Origin: Gimesia sp.
GTDB taxonomy: Bacteria > Planctomycetota > Planctomycetia > Planctomycetales > Planctomycetaceae
Length of the DNA stretch: 64,000 nucleotides
Assembly: GCF_040219335.1 (NCBI RefSeq)
Contig: NZ_JAVJSQ010000004.1
Location: 372,001-436,000 of the forward strand
Reading direction: 5' to 3'
Below are positions 1-10,409 of this stretch, one piece after another. The notes beneath the pieces were generated by a model that did no database searches, had not been told where the DNA came from, and saw only the letters and a program-made list of their open reading frames with translations. Within the stretch, counting starts at the first letter, position 1. Each line of letters begins with the position of its first letter. The position numbers and the translations under genes were made by a program.

Positions 1-1
1 G

Positions 2-1237
2 GCAGATGACATGGGCTACGGCGACCTGGGCTGCTACGGTCAGAAAATCATCAAGACCCCCAATATCGACCAGCTTGCTCAGCAGGGGATGCGGTTCACC
101 AATCACTATGCGGGGCACACCGTCTGTCGTCCTTCGCGGCTGGTCCTACTCACCGGACAGCATTCGGGACACACTCCGATCAGTCAGAATGAACAGTATT
201 ATTTCCCGGAAAACACAACGACCGTCACCTCACTGTTCAAAGAACAGGGTTATGCGACGGGCGGCGTAGGAAAATGGGCCCTGGGTATTCCGGAATCAAC
301 GGGTGTTCCCAGCAAGCAGGGCTTTGATTTCTGGTTCGGCTACCTGGACCAGGGCAACGCGCATAACTTTTATCCTGAATTCCTCTGGAGCAACGAACAG
401 GAAGTTTCATTACCGGGAAACAAGGTGGGGCCTCACAAACGGGTCTCGATCTCGCGTGAAACCTACTCGCATGATCTGCTGACCCGCGAAGCATTCAACT
501 TTATCCGGGCGAATGCAGATAAACCTTTCTTCCTGCAGGCACATTACACAATTCCACACGCGAACAATGAAGGGGGCCGCGCTACCGGAGACGGCATGGA
601 AGTCCCTGAATATGGCGACTACCAGGATCGCGAGTGGCCTCAGCCCGAAAAAGGCTTCGCCGCGATGGTAACCCGCCTCGACCGGGACCTGGGCCGGATG
701 GTCGAACTGCTGAAAGAACTCAAACTGGAAAACAAGACCATCATCTTTTTCACTTCGGACAATGGTCCTCATCAGGAGGGCATGCATCAGGTGGAATTCT
801 TCAACTCTAACGGACCGCTGAAAGGATACAAACGTGATCTGTATGAGGGAGGCATCCGGGTGCCGCTAATTGTCAAGTGGCCGGGAAAAATCAAACCGGG
901 TACCACTTCCGATCACATCAGTGCTTTCTGGGACTTCCTGCCGACTGCCTGTGAACTGGCGGGGATCCAGCCACCGAAAAACATTGATGGCATTTCTTAC
1001 CTGCCGGAACTACTGGGCCAGTCGCAACAGGCGCATGAGACGATGTTCTGGAAATATCGGGGCAAAGTGGCTCTGCGGGCTGGTAAATGGAAAGCCGTCC
1101 AGACTGGCCCCGGTAAACCGCTAGAGTTGTATAATCTCGATACGGATATCGGAGAGACTCACAATCTCGCTAAAGAACATCCCGAAATCGCCACACGCAT
1201 GAAGCGACAGATCACCGCCAGTCAGTCTGCGGACTAG
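2..1237 (+). CDS. Sulfatase (arylsulfatase A type), N-terminus outside the window
   Basis: Hydrolyses sulfate esters, probably on a polysaccharide, outside the cytoplasm. The frame is open at the left edge and begins with A-D-D-M-G-Y-G-D-L-G, the metal-binding start of the sulfatase fold, so the signal peptide and first residues lie upstream. The formylglycine motif C-R-P-S-R has its cysteine codon at 125-127. FFTSDNGPH near codon 250 supplies further metal ligands, and a C-terminal sulfatase subdomain follows (KYRGKVALRAGKWK). The gene ends in TAG at 1235-1237, overlapping the stop of the convergent gene by four bases. Clustering with DUF1501 and DUF1549/1553 genes is typical of planctomycete sulfatase loci. 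Family call is firm; substrate is unknown. Confidence 0.93.
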   Translation, partial: ADDMGYGDLGCYGQKIIKTPNIDQLAQQGMRFTNHYAGHTVCRPSRLVLLTGQHSGHTPISQNEQYYFPENTTTVTSLFKEQGYATGGVGKWALGIPESTGVPSKQGFDFWFGYLDQGNAHNFYPEFLWSNEQEVSLPGNKVGPHKRVSISRETYSHDLLTREAFNFIRANADKPFFLQAHYTIPHANNEGGRATGDGMEVPEYGDYQDREWPQPEKGFAAMVTRLDRDLGRMVELLKELKLENKTIIFFTSDNGPHQEGMHQVEFFNSNGPLKGYKRDLYEGGIRVPLIVKWPGKIKPGTTSDHISAFWDFLPTACELAGIQPPKNIDGISYLPELLGQSQQAHETMFWKYRGKVALRAGKWKAVQTGPGKPLELYNLDTDIGETHNLAKEHPEIATRMKRQITASQSAD

Positions 1238-2721
1238 ATGATTTCTGAAATCGGCTCGGTATGTTCAACGCCGACCAGTTTCTGATCCAGTCCGCCGTAA
1301 AAGTAAGACAGGCGATTCGGATCAAGGCCCATCTGATGCAGGATCGTCGCGTGCAGTCGTTTGACATGGAATGGTTTCTCCACGGCGGCAGCGCCGAGTT
1401 CATCGGTTGCCCCCACGGAAGTTCCGCCTTTGATTCCACCGCCCGCAGTCCACATGGTGAATCCGAAGGAGTTATGATCGCGGCCGGTTCCTTTCGCGTA
1501 TTCTGCAGTGGGCTGACGTCCGAATTCGCCCCCCCATACAATCATAGTCTCATCGAACAGGCCCCGTGCTTTGAGATCCTTGATCAGCGCTGCGATCGGC
1601 TGATCGGTATTCCCGGCATGATAGCTGTGATTCTTGACCAGATCCCCATGGGCATCCCAGTTAGCATCATTATGATTTCCGCCTGAGTAGAGCTGAATAA
1701 AACGTACTCCGCGTTCGACCAGACGCCGGGCCAGGAGGCAGCGTCTGCCAAAATCAGCAGTCCGGGGATTGTTCAGCCCGTACATATCCTGAGTCTGTTG
1801 GGTCTCTGAAGCCAGATCTGCTGCTTCTGGTGCGTGTTGTTGCATCTTGAAAGCCAGTTCATAGCTGGCGATCCGGGCCGCCAGTTCCGAATTCCCGGCC
1901 CGGGTTGCTTCATGCTTTTCATTGGCCGTTTTCAGCGCATCCAGCAGTTCTCGCTGAACGGCTCTGCTCATGCCTGCGGGTCGTCGCAGGTCTACCAGTG
2001 GTGCTCCCTTGGAACGCATTGTCGTCCCCTGATAAGTGGCCGGCATAAAACCGCTGGACCAGTTCTTGGCGCCGCTGATCGGTCCACCTGTCGGATCGAG
2101 CATCACCACGTAGCCGGGCAGATTTTCATTCTCGCTTCCCAGACCATAGTTCAGCCAGGAGCCGAGGCTGGGGAACCCGCTCAAAATGCGTCCTGAATTC
2201 ATCATCAACATGGCTGAGCCATGGATTGGAGAATCCGCGGTCATTGACTTGAGAAATGCAATATCGTCGACGCAGGTCGCCAGATGCGGAAACAGATCCG
2301 AAACCCATTGCCCCGATTGGCCATACTGTTTGAACTTCCATTTGGGACCGACGACGCGTCCTTCGTTCTTTTCGCCGCCGCGTCCCTTGGTTTTGACGGG
2401 TATCGTCTTCCCGTCCAAACCATACAACTTAGGCTTATGATCGAACGTATCGACATGGCTCGGGCCACCGTACATGAACAGGAAGATTACGCTCTTCGCT
2501 TTGGGTTTGAAGTGGGGATCTTTGGGTGCCAGAGGATTCCGGAACTGACTTACTCCGTCAGCGGCGACCGCCTGAGAATTCAGAAACCCATCCGCGGACA
2601 ACATCCCGGTTAAGGCGACTGATCCAAATCCGCCTCCCGCTTCCCACAGGAATTCCCGCCGTGTTCGTCGGCAAAACTGGGCATGTCCGGCTGGCTGTTG
2701 GGGTTGCTGTTCTAAGCTCAT
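1234..2721 (-). CDS. DUF1501 family Tat-exported protein
   Basis: A 495-residue protein of the planctomycete DUF1501 family (alkaline-phosphatase-like fold, biochemical role unknown). The N-terminus carries a twin-arginine-like signal at residues 21-34 (RREFLWEAGGGFG) followed by a hydrophobic stretch. Family hallmarks seen are FLFMYGGPSHVDTFD near residue 80, RRCLLARRLVERGVRF, and VWGGEFGRQPTAE with GRDHNSFGF towards the end. The start ATG at 2721 has GGATCAGGAT just upstream. It is transcribed away from the DUF1549/1553 gene, whose stop is 67 bp upstream, so the two form a likely two-gene operon; such pairs recur in Planctomycetota. Substrate cannot be told from sequence. Confidence 0.9.
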   Translation of the reverse strand: MSLEQQPQQPAGHAQFCRRTRREFLWEAGGGFGSVALTGMLSADGFLNSQAVAADGVSQFRNPLAPKDPHFKPKAKSVIFLFMYGGPSHVDTFDHKPKLYGLDGKTIPVKTKGRGGEKNEGRVVGPKWKFKQYGQSGQWVSDLFPHLATCVDDIAFLKSMTADSPIHGSAMLMMNSGRILSGFPSLGSWLNYGLGSENENLPGYVVMLDPTGGPISGAKNWSSGFMPATYQGTTMRSKGAPLVDLRRPAGMSRAVQRELLDALKTANEKHEATRAGNSELAARIASYELAFKMQQHAPEAADLASETQQTQDMYGLNNPRTADFGRRCLLARRLVERGVRFIQLYSGGNHNDANWDAHGDLVKNHSYHAGNTDQPIAALIKDLKARGLFDETMIVWGGEFGRQPTAEYAKGTGRDHNSFGFTMWTAGGGIKGGTSVGATDELGAAAVEKPFHVKRLHATILHQMGLDPNRLSYFYGGLDQKLVGVEHTEPISEII

Positions 2722-2788
2722 ATCCTGATCCTTTATACGCTCTCAGGCTCTCTCAAACCCGTTATATCAATATCGTAATATCAAAATC

Positions 2789-5272
2789 TTAATCGAGATA
2801 AACAAACTCATTACGGTTTAAGATCGTCAGGCAGAAATAGTCCCGGGCCTGTCTCTCTGATAACTGGTGTTTGTCAATCAGGCTCTTAATAAGATGAACT
2901 CCCCGATCCACCTCACCGGGCTGGGGTTGACGACCATAGGCGAGGCGAATTGCCCGTGCTACGAATGCCGGGTATTCCGGTCCCGCCTCCTTGAGCAGTC
3001 GTTCGGTCAGGTGTTCTGCCTGACTGTTGACAAAGGCACCGTTAATCATCCCCAGTGCCTGTGCCGGCTGGGTCGTCACAAAGCGCACAGCACAGCTGCT
3101 GTCGGTATCGGCAAAGTCAAAATTGAAGAGCAGGGGAGTCAGCAGCGAACGTTTGACGAAAATATAGATACTTCGCCGCGCCCGTTCTTCTTCCGACGAA
3201 TCTCCCCAACCCTGTCCCGGTTTCGACTGCCCCTGCATGACCTCTTTAGAAATCTGTGGATAAAAGCCCGGTCCGTACATTTTTGAATTCAAGCGTCCAT
3301 TGACCGCCAGGATACTGTCGCGGACTTCCTCAGCACTCAATCGTCGCATATTGAACCGCCAGAACAGATCATTAGCCGGGTCGACGGCAGCCGCTTCTTC
3401 CGAGAATTGAGAGGACATCTGATAGGTATTCGACAGCATGATCAGCTTGTGCAAGGCTTTGAACCGCTGTCCCTCATCATTAAATTTCAGCGAGAGCCAG
3501 TCCAGCAGCTCCGGATGAGTCGGTGGGACCCCCAGCTGTCCGAAGTTATTGGGTGACTGCACGATTCCCCGACCAAAGTGATGCTGCCAGATCCGGTTCA
3601 CGATGACCCGCGAAGTCAGCAGATTATCCTGATCGGCGATCCAATCAGCCAGTACGCGTCTGCGACCGGAGGTTTTCTGCTCCGCAGAGGGTTTGGGAAT
3701 CGTCGCCTGCTCACCCCCGAAGATCTCGGGAAACCCGGGCTGGACCGGATCCCCTTTCACATGCGGATTTCCCCGCAGTAGAACGAACGTTTCTCGGGGT
3801 TCTTTGAGGCTGCGACTGACACTCAGCGCCATCTTGCGGGGAGGCAGTTTTTTCCGCTCCGCATTCAGTTCCTGCATTTCGGACTGCATCTTCTGATAGT
3901 CCTGCATCTGAGCAGGCTCCAGAAACTGTGCCAGTTTTTCTTCCAGTAACTTTTTGCGTTCCCTGGTCTCAGAACGCCGCTGATCGACGCCCGACATTTT
4001 TTTGATGCCTGTCTCTTCAATCGCACGCATTTTCTGCTTCAGCTCGCCCTGTTTTTCGTCCAACTCTGCATAGCGGGTGACCAGCTTCGTCCCCGTGATG
4101 TCAGTCTGGTTGTAAGAGAGTTGATCAGAGCGGATCCCGTATGAGTTCAGACCATGAAAAAACGCCATAAAGCGGTAATAGTCTTCATGGGGAATCGGGT
4201 CGATTTTATGTTCGTGACAGCGGGCACAGTTCAGTGTCAGTCCCAGAAACACTTGACTCGTCGTGGTGACGATATCATCCAGCTCATTGTAGTAACTCAA
4301 GAGTGGGTCAGCCGGCTCATCGTCCCAGAGCCCCAGTCGATAATAGCCGGTGGCGATAATAGAATCATTAGTCACTTGATCCAGTTCGTCCCCTGCCAGT
4401 TGTTCTTTAATGAACTGGTCGTAGGGTTTGTCTTCGTTCAGGGAGCGGATGACATAATCCCGGAAACGCCAGGCATTGGGTTTGTTACCATCCCGTTCAT
4501 AACTGTTGGTATCAGCATAGCGGACCAGGTCCAGCCAGTGCCGCGCCCAGCGTTCTCCATAGTGAGGCGAATCCAGCAGGCGGTCAATTATTTTTTCGTA
4601 GGCATCAGGAGCAGGATTGTTGACAAACTGATCGACTTCCTCGGGAGTGGGAGGCAGCCCGGTCAGATCAAAATATGCCCGACGAATCAGTGCGACCCGG
4701 TCTGCAGGTGGTGCAGGGGAGAGCCCCTTCTGTTCCAGTTTTCTCAGGATGAACGCATCAATTGGATTTTGAACCCATTCCTGGTTCTGGGTGGCGGGTG
4801 GTGCCTGCTTTCGGGGAGGCTCAAAGGCCCAGTGTTTTTTCCATTCTGCGCCCTGGGAGATCCAGTTTTTCAGCAGTTCCACCTGGGCCGGCTTGAGCTG
4901 CTCTCCTTCCGGGGGCATCTGCAGTCCATCATCCCGGGGGGAAATCCGGGCAATCAATTCACTCTGTTCCGGATGCCGGGGAACAATCGCCGTTGCTTCC
5001 GACTCAAGTTTTTTGAACGCTTCATCGCTTTGATCCAGCCGCAGCCCCCCTTCCTGTACATCAGGACCATGGCAGGAATAACAGTGCTTTGCTAATAGCG
5101 GTTGGATCTCCTGGGTAAAATCCACGGGAGGCTGTGAAGAAGACTTTGCAGGGGTGGTCTTCGTCTCTGCATCGACTTCTGCAGTGAACCCCAAAGTGAG
5201 ACTGAGGAGAATCCCCCAGCAGAGCATCTGAATTAAACATGGTCTGTTTCTCAAGCGACTGGATTCCGGCAT
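2789..5272 (-). CDS. Planctomycete cytochrome c / DUF1549 / DUF1553 protein
   Basis: An 827-residue exported protein with the planctomycete PSCyt1-PSCyt2-PSD1 layout. A signal peptide (residues 10-35) leads into a haem-binding C-Y-S-C-H at 64-68. DUF1549 spans roughly 165-370, including NPIDAFILRKLE and a second C-A-R-C-H just after it. A charged coiled-coil-like segment (about 400-470) precedes DUF1553 (about 550-810, LADWIADQDNLLTSRVIVNRIW). The start ATG at 5272 has GGGAGAGAG upstream. It is the first gene of a pair with the DUF1501 gene. Presumed to act in the periplasm in redox-linked polymer or substrate handling; the exact reaction is not known for the family. Confidence 0.93.
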   Translation of the reverse strand: MPESSRLRNRPCLIQMLCWGILLSLTLGFTAEVDAETKTTPAKSSSQPPVDFTQEIQPLLAKHCYSCHGPDVQEGGLRLDQSDEAFKKLESEATAIVPRHPEQSELIARISPRDDGLQMPPEGEQLKPAQVELLKNWISQGAEWKKHWAFEPPRKQAPPATQNQEWVQNPIDAFILRKLEQKGLSPAPPADRVALIRRAYFDLTGLPPTPEEVDQFVNNPAPDAYEKIIDRLLDSPHYGERWARHWLDLVRYADTNSYERDGNKPNAWRFRDYVIRSLNEDKPYDQFIKEQLAGDELDQVTNDSIIATGYYRLGLWDDEPADPLLSYYNELDDIVTTTSQVFLGLTLNCARCHEHKIDPIPHEDYYRFMAFFHGLNSYGIRSDQLSYNQTDITGTKLVTRYAELDEKQGELKQKMRAIEETGIKKMSGVDQRRSETRERKKLLEEKLAQFLEPAQMQDYQKMQSEMQELNAERKKLPPRKMALSVSRSLKEPRETFVLLRGNPHVKGDPVQPGFPEIFGGEQATIPKPSAEQKTSGRRRVLADWIADQDNLLTSRVIVNRIWQHHFGRGIVQSPNNFGQLGVPPTHPELLDWLSLKFNDEGQRFKALHKLIMLSNTYQMSSQFSEEAAAVDPANDLFWRFNMRRLSAEEVRDSILAVNGRLNSKMYGPGFYPQISKEVMQGQSKPGQGWGDSSEEERARRSIYIFVKRSLLTPLLFNFDFADTDSSCAVRFVTTQPAQALGMINGAFVNSQAEHLTERLLKEAGPEYPAFVARAIRLAYGRQPQPGEVDRGVHLIKSLIDKHQLSERQARDYFCLTILNRNEFVYLD

Positions 5273-5581
5273 TTAGATTTCTCTCTCCCGACATTGTCGT
5301 GATCATGGAATGATCTCAGCATTTTCCAGATGTCATAGTAATTCTCAGTTCAATTTATTCTATTCTCAATCATTCCATAAATGAATGTCAATTCAACAAT
5401 AAACTAACCTAAGTTATTTCCCTCGCAGTGATTTGTGTTCATTTTCTTCCGCAATCTGAGGCGACACCCTTGAAAGTAGTCTGTCTGTAACTCGACGGAT
5501 TGTGCTATAATGGTGACATCTGTAATCACAGACGCGCTTTGACACTGGCATCTGTTTTTGCCCCCGAGGAGAATTTGCAGG
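5273..5581. other. Divergent intergenic region between DUF1549/1553 and PQQ/TPR genes
   Basis: A 309-bp gap between genes transcribed in opposite directions. It is AT-rich in its left half and holds the promoter candidate at 5483-5511 and the ribosome binding site GAGGAGAA at 5566-5573 for the rightward gene. No other structure was seen. Confidence 0.6.
5483..5511 (+). promoter_or_regulatory. Extended -10 promoter candidate for the PQQ/TPR gene
   Basis: A perfect TATAAT at 5506-5511 is directly preceded by TGC, giving the extended -10 pattern TGnTATAAT. The -35 region is weak. It lies 71 bp upstream of the start codon at 5582. Sequence match only. Confidence 0.5.
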
Positions 5582-8500
5582 ATGAAACGAATCAATCCTC
5601 CATTCTCAGGGCGTTCTCCCCTGAAGAGTGTCACTGCCAGACTGCTTCCAGCAGTCGCCCTCCTGTTGATCGGGCCTTGTACGTATCTTCTCTCACAAGA
5701 TGAACCAGCCCGGCAGCTCCTGCTGGCGTTTCTGGATCCTCCTGAACAGGCCGTTCCTGAACAAAGTGAACCTGATCCCGACGCGATTTCTGAAGATCGG
5801 GAAGCCTTGATTCACCGGATCTACCGAAATCGAAGTCTGCGGACACAGTTCGAACGTGCAGAACAGAAATTCAACGAACGGGAATTCACCGAGGGCGCCC
5901 TGCAGTTGGAAAAGCTGCTCGACCATCAGGAAGACTATTTTTTCTGGCCCGATAATGCGAAACAGCCATTCAATTTTCGCAAACGGACTCGGGAACTCCT
6001 TTCCACTGCCAATCCCCGGGACCTCGCCGATTATGAACGTATCTCAGGTCCTCAGGCTAATGGAATGCTGGAGCAGGCACGAGAGTCAGAGGACCTGCGC
6101 CTCTTTGAGCAGGTCATCTTACGCTTTTATCCCCTCCGGGCCGGATTTGAAGCCATCGATTATCTGGGGACCCGGCATCTGGAGCAGGGGAATTTCGAGT
6201 TTGCTTCACGCTATTGGGATCTGCTTCTTGAGAGCCGCATCCATCAGTCCCGCATGAAACCAGTTCACTTTCTCAAAGCAGCAGTCGCTTATCAGCAATC
6301 TGACCAACAGGAAAAGGTCACTCGGATCCTGTCCCGTAAAAGTAAAGCTGAGGTTACTCTGGGCGGCGTGACATACCGATTACCGCAGGCGATGGAACGA
6401 CTCGCTCTGAACCTGCAAAACAGCCCACGTAGACCCGCCGATCGTGGCTGGTTGATCTCCCAGGGTAACTCGCAACGAAACCAGTCTGTTGAATCGAGCG
6501 TTCCTTACTTTAAGGCCGACTGGAGCCAGCCGATTGCGCGTACTGAAAAATATCGTGCCCTCGAGTATCTGATTAATTGGGAGCGAAAGCAGCAGCGCGA
6601 GAATCAGTCGACTGCTGTCGCGAATGTTCCGATTGCAGTCGATAATCTGATTATCTATCGTGATTTTAAAGGGGTTAGAGCCGTTGATATCGATTCGGGT
6701 GAGACTGCCTGGTTGTTTCAGAGTGCCGGCAGCCTCAATCAGTTGATCGATCAGGTCGACGAACGCACTCCCGGTCATGCCGCCTATTCCCAGAACCTGT
6801 CACTGGAGAAATTCTACACCTGTAACTCGATTTACGGCACGCTTTCCAGTAACGGCCACGCAGTTTTTGCCGTGGACTACATTCCCGATCAGCTCCCCCC
6901 AGCCGAGAGAAACATCGGCCTGCGTCGCAATACAACTCATTTCCCTCTAGTCTCACAAAAAGGCAACCGGCTGGTAGCGCTTCCCGTCAAACGAAAGCCA
7001 ACTGCAGCCGACGGGTTAACCGCGATTCGAGCTCCTTCACAGGATCCTCAACCAGAAACCACGTTTCCGGTGAAACCACTGTGGAGTATTTCCGGCTATT
7101 ATTTCCTGGGTGCGCCGCTACCGGTTGGAAACTACCTGTATGCGATCGCCGAGCATAACAGCCAGCTTTCTGTGCTCTGTATTAACCCACACAACGGCTC
7201 GATTTTCTGGAAACAGGGGCTGGCTTACGTCGATCAGCCGATTTATTCAGATCGCGAGCGATCATGGCAGCAGGCACCGCTGGCCTCTAGTGAGGGGATC
7301 ATTGTCTGTACAACACAGATCGACACCGTAGTCGCCTTGGATGCTACAAACGGCGACCTGCTCTGGAGCTATTATTACGGTGAAGGGGATAACTCCCGTC
7401 GGATCGCTCAGAAACGCTATTATCGCCCGGTGAGTTTCGGACATCCCGGACTCACGAGTGCCCCAGTGATCTCCGGCAACCGCGTCTTCTACCTTCCCAG
7501 TGGCTCCCCCTACATTCACTGTATTGACCTGCAAACAGGACTCCCCCTGTGGGAAGAAGTCAATCGAGAGGATGGCGAACTGATCGCTGCCGTAGTCGAT
7601 GAGACCGTGCTGGTGCTCGGGTCTGACTACTGCCGCGGTCGGCATATCGAGGATGGTCGAGAGCTCTGGCATCTGCAGGTAGGACCAGTTTCCGGCATCG
7701 GTTTTCTTTCTCAGGAGAACTATCTGCTGCCGACCAGAGCAGGGCATGTGCTCAAAATCCATGTTCCCACCGGAAAGGAAGCGGGCTTCTCCCTCAGCAA
7801 TACGAATCAGATTTCAAGTATCTTGAACCACGAGTTTAAACAGGACCTGCAAGAGGGTGCAGCCTATGCTTATGAGGTCGTCAAGCGGAATGGGGAGCCA
7901 TCTCCTTCAGAGCAGAAACAGCATGACTGGGCTCCCGGAAATATCATTGCCCATCGTGGGCGGATTATTTCGCTGGGTCTCTGGCAGATCGATGCGTTTC
8001 CCCAGGCCGAATCGATGCTGGCCAGCCTGCCTGACAATCAGCAGTCGTTATCCCCTCAACAGAAACAGATCGACCAACTGCTCAAAGCCGAACTCGAACT
8101 CGCCCTGGGTAACCTGACCGGTGCCCAGCGTCGCCTGGAGTCTCTCTTATCCAACCAGTCAGTCCCAGACATTCAGGATCGTTCCACCGCTCTGCTGCGG
8201 GAACTGCTCTATGCCGAACTCAATCGTAGTGGTCAGAGTGAGGCGGAACTTCTAAGCAAGCTGGAATCGCTGGCCCAGACACCTCTGGAGCGGGGACGCT
8301 TCCTGTCTCGTAAATCGAAGTATCTGCTGGACCAGGAAGACTACCATGGGCTGATGCAGGTCGCTGAGGACTTCAAAAAAATTGAGGTCAATCAGCCGCT
8401 GGCCATGGCGGGAGACACACATCATCTGGTCACCGTACAAAGCCTGATCGCCGGGCTGATGCAGCGGATCGCAGACAAAGCAGATCAGAATGACCAGGCA

Positions 8501-10270
8501 ACGCTGAACTCCATTATTATCGAAGATCAACAGTCGGCCTTGCAGGGAGCGACCACCGCAGAACTTCAGGCTTTTCTGGACACCTACGGCAGCTGGTCAC
8601 AGGCAGTAGCAGTACGGAGTACACTGGCCCAAAAAATGATGCAGTCCGGACAGATTCAACAGGCGGAATTTCTACTGATGCAGAACCACGCCGATGCGAA
8701 TCCCCATGTTGCCGCAGAAGCGGCCCGGCAGTTGCTTGAGCTTTGGGAAGCAGTTGGCCTACCTCATGAGGCGGCGGGACTCCTGAAAGAGCTCAATGAG
8801 AAGTATGCGAACATCCCGCTGGAGAATGGACTCACCGGAGCAGAATACGTCGCACGTTATGACCGAGGGTCTGCCGCCTGGTCGATCTATCAGGCCATGC
8901 AGCCTTTGCGAGATAACGTAACCCGGGTTAATATTCGTCAAAGCGACGTCGCTGCTCCCGCACCGCAAATCGCGGCTACCTACCGAAACTATGAACGAAA
9001 GTTTCTGCCGCCACCAGAGATCTCACAGTTGTTACTGAAACAGGGCTCTCTGCTCACTGTGGTTAATCGTCACGCTGGTCAATCGATCGGCCAGGTGAAA
9101 GTCTCGGACCGGATTTCCTATCCCTATCATTCGCGAAATACGCGCGTGGGTCATTTTATTCCCCTGGGAAGCAGTCATAAAATTCATGGTGTTTCACTGC
9201 TACAGTTGGAGGATGATGTTTCAGAGCCTCTCTGGACCACCGAATTCGATGATCTGAATAACTCACAATCGCTGTTTTATGTCGGTCCCTCCGGACCTCG
9301 CGTCTGTGTCTTTCAGTGGGGCAACCGTCTGTTCGGTTTGAATCCTGCCAATGGAAAAGTGCTCTGGGAGCGGAAGAACATCCCTTCCAAATCCGGTTTC
9401 CTCAGTGATTCCAGCAAGGGACTTGTCGGTGATCAGGAAGCGATTGTCGCTTTCAGCATCAATCGTACGAATTACGATGTTTACAGCGCCATCACTGGAG
9501 AACGGATTCGCCAGGGAGAACTTGAGCTCAACAGCCGCATTCGACACGTATTTGGTCGCAAGCTGTTTTATGAAACCACTTCCACAACCGAAAAGCGAGT
9601 CCGCCTCTGGGATCCGCTGACTGATCGACTGCTTCTCGATGAGCCGGTGGACAACTCCGGTTTCTCTACACAGATCTCCGATACCGAGCTGGCGATTCTG
9701 CTGCCTCCGAACCGGCTGCGAGTTCTGAATGTGGAATCAGGCGAGACCATGATCGAGACCGACATCCCTGATGAATATCTCAAAAACCTCAACAAGTTCA
9801 TCGGCTTTTCCGACCATGGCCGCTATTACTTTAATTTCTCTTACACCACGCCGCGCCGTCGCACTCCGCAGAATGATTTCTTCATCAGTGACTCATTCCT
9901 GAATGTCGTGCACATCGATAATGACCTGCTGAGCATTGATAAGCAGTCCGGCAAAATCCTCTGGAACCGCAATCTGCCTAAACGCTCCTGGATCGACACA
10001 TCCCAGTACCAGTTGCCTTTCCTGATCTTCATGAGCAAGATCCGTACGGAATCCCGGACCCGGAGTTATTCGTTCCTGTTCGAAATTCTTGACACCCGGA
10101 CAGGCAAGACCATCGGCTTCAAGGATAACATCCTCAAGGACACGATTTTGCAGATGCAGATCGACCCCCGCTTGCGGAAGATTATCCTGCAGGGGATGCA
10201 CAGTGCAGTGGAAATTGATTACCAGAACCCAACCCGGGGACTGGAGAATCTGCTGGACTCTCCGTTGTAA
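5582..10270 (+). CDS. Large PQQ-type beta-propeller protein with TPR-like middle
   Basis: The ATG at 5582 is preferred over an upstream in-frame TTG at 5558 because GAGGAGAA sits 8 bp before it; this gives 1562 residues. An N-terminal hydrophobic segment (LPAVALLLIGPC) acts as signal or anchor. Repeated quinoprotein-like blades occur at about 350-740 (for example VVALDATNGDLLWSYYYGEG) and again at 1180-1540 (LFGLNPANGKVLWERK, LLSIDKQSGKILWNRN). Between them lies a helical TPR-like region rich in L-x-x-A patterns (about 800-1130). Such very long propeller proteins are common in Planctomycetota and probably scaffold complexes in the periplasm; no catalytic motif is evident. It appears monocistronic. 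Confidence 0.85.
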   Translation: MKRINPPFSGRSPLKSVTARLLPAVALLLIGPCTYLLSQDEPARQLLLAFLDPPEQAVPEQSEPDPDAISEDREALIHRIYRNRSLRTQFERAEQKFNEREFTEGALQLEKLLDHQEDYFFWPDNAKQPFNFRKRTRELLSTANPRDLADYERISGPQANGMLEQARESEDLRLFEQVILRFYPLRAGFEAIDYLGTRHLEQGNFEFASRYWDLLLESRIHQSRMKPVHFLKAAVAYQQSDQQEKVTRILSRKSKAEVTLGGVTYRLPQAMERLALNLQNSPRRPADRGWLISQGNSQRNQSVESSVPYFKADWSQPIARTEKYRALEYLINWERKQQRENQSTAVANVPIAVDNLIIYRDFKGVRAVDIDSGETAWLFQSAGSLNQLIDQVDERTPGHAAYSQNLSLEKFYTCNSIYGTLSSNGHAVFAVDYIPDQLPPAERNIGLRRNTTHFPLVSQKGNRLVALPVKRKPTAADGLTAIRAPSQDPQPETTFPVKPLWSISGYYFLGAPLPVGNYLYAIAEHNSQLSVLCINPHNGSIFWKQGLAYVDQPIYSDRERSWQQAPLASSEGIIVCTTQIDTVVALDATNGDLLWSYYYGEGDNSRRIAQKRYYRPVSFGHPGLTSAPVISGNRVFYLPSGSPYIHCIDLQTGLPLWEEVNREDGELIAAVVDETVLVLGSDYCRGRHIEDGRELWHLQVGPVSGIGFLSQENYLLPTRAGHVLKIHVPTGKEAGFSLSNTNQISSILNHEFKQDLQEGAAYAYEVVKRNGEPSPSEQKQHDWAPGNIIAHRGRIISLGLWQIDAFPQAESMLASLPDNQQSLSPQQKQIDQLLKAELELALGNLTGAQRRLESLLSNQSVPDIQDRSTALLRELLYAELNRSGQSEAELLSKLESLAQTPLERGRFLSRKSKYLLDQEDYHGLMQVAEDFKKIEVNQPLAMAGDTHHLVTVQSLIAGLMQRIADKADQNDQATLNSIIIEDQQSALQGATTAELQAFLDTYGSWSQAVAVRSTLAQKMMQSGQIQQAEFLLMQNHADANPHVAAEAARQLLELWEAVGLPHEAAGLLKELNEKYANIPLENGLTGAEYVARYDRGSAAWSIYQAMQPLRDNVTRVNIRQSDVAAPAPQIAATYRNYERKFLPPPEISQLLLKQGSLLTVVNRHAGQSIGQVKVSDRISYPYHSRNTRVGHFIPLGSSHKIHGVSLLQLEDDVSEPLWTTEFDDLNNSQSLFYVGPSGPRVCVFQWGNRLFGLNPANGKVLWERKNIPSKSGFLSDSSKGLVGDQEAIVAFSINRTNYDVYSAITGERIRQGELELNSRIRHVFGRKLFYETTSTTEKRVRLWDPLTDRLLLDEPVDNSGFSTQISDTELAILLPPNRLRVLNVESGETMIETDIPDEYLKNLNKFIGFSDHGRYYFNFSYTTPRRRTPQNDFFISDSFLNVVHIDNDLLSIDKQSGKILWNRNLPKRSWIDTSQYQLPFLIFMSKIRTESRTRSYSFLFEILDTRTGKTIGFKDNILKDTILQMQIDPRLRKIILQGMHSAVEIDYQNPTRGLENLLDSPL

Positions 10271-10409
10271 TAGTGCCTTAGTGCAGGCTGCCGTCAAAAG
10301 CCCTGTTTTCGGAACCAGTGGCCGTGAAATTCAGGAATACCGGAGCCTCGATCATCCGGATGCTTGACCCGAACCTCACTCCAGTTTAGTCTGTCATAAT
10401 CTTGAATTC

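Noticed and set aside
4154-5095. 313-residue plus-strand frame opposite the DUF1549/1553 gene
   Set aside because: Antisense shadow of a well-supported gene.
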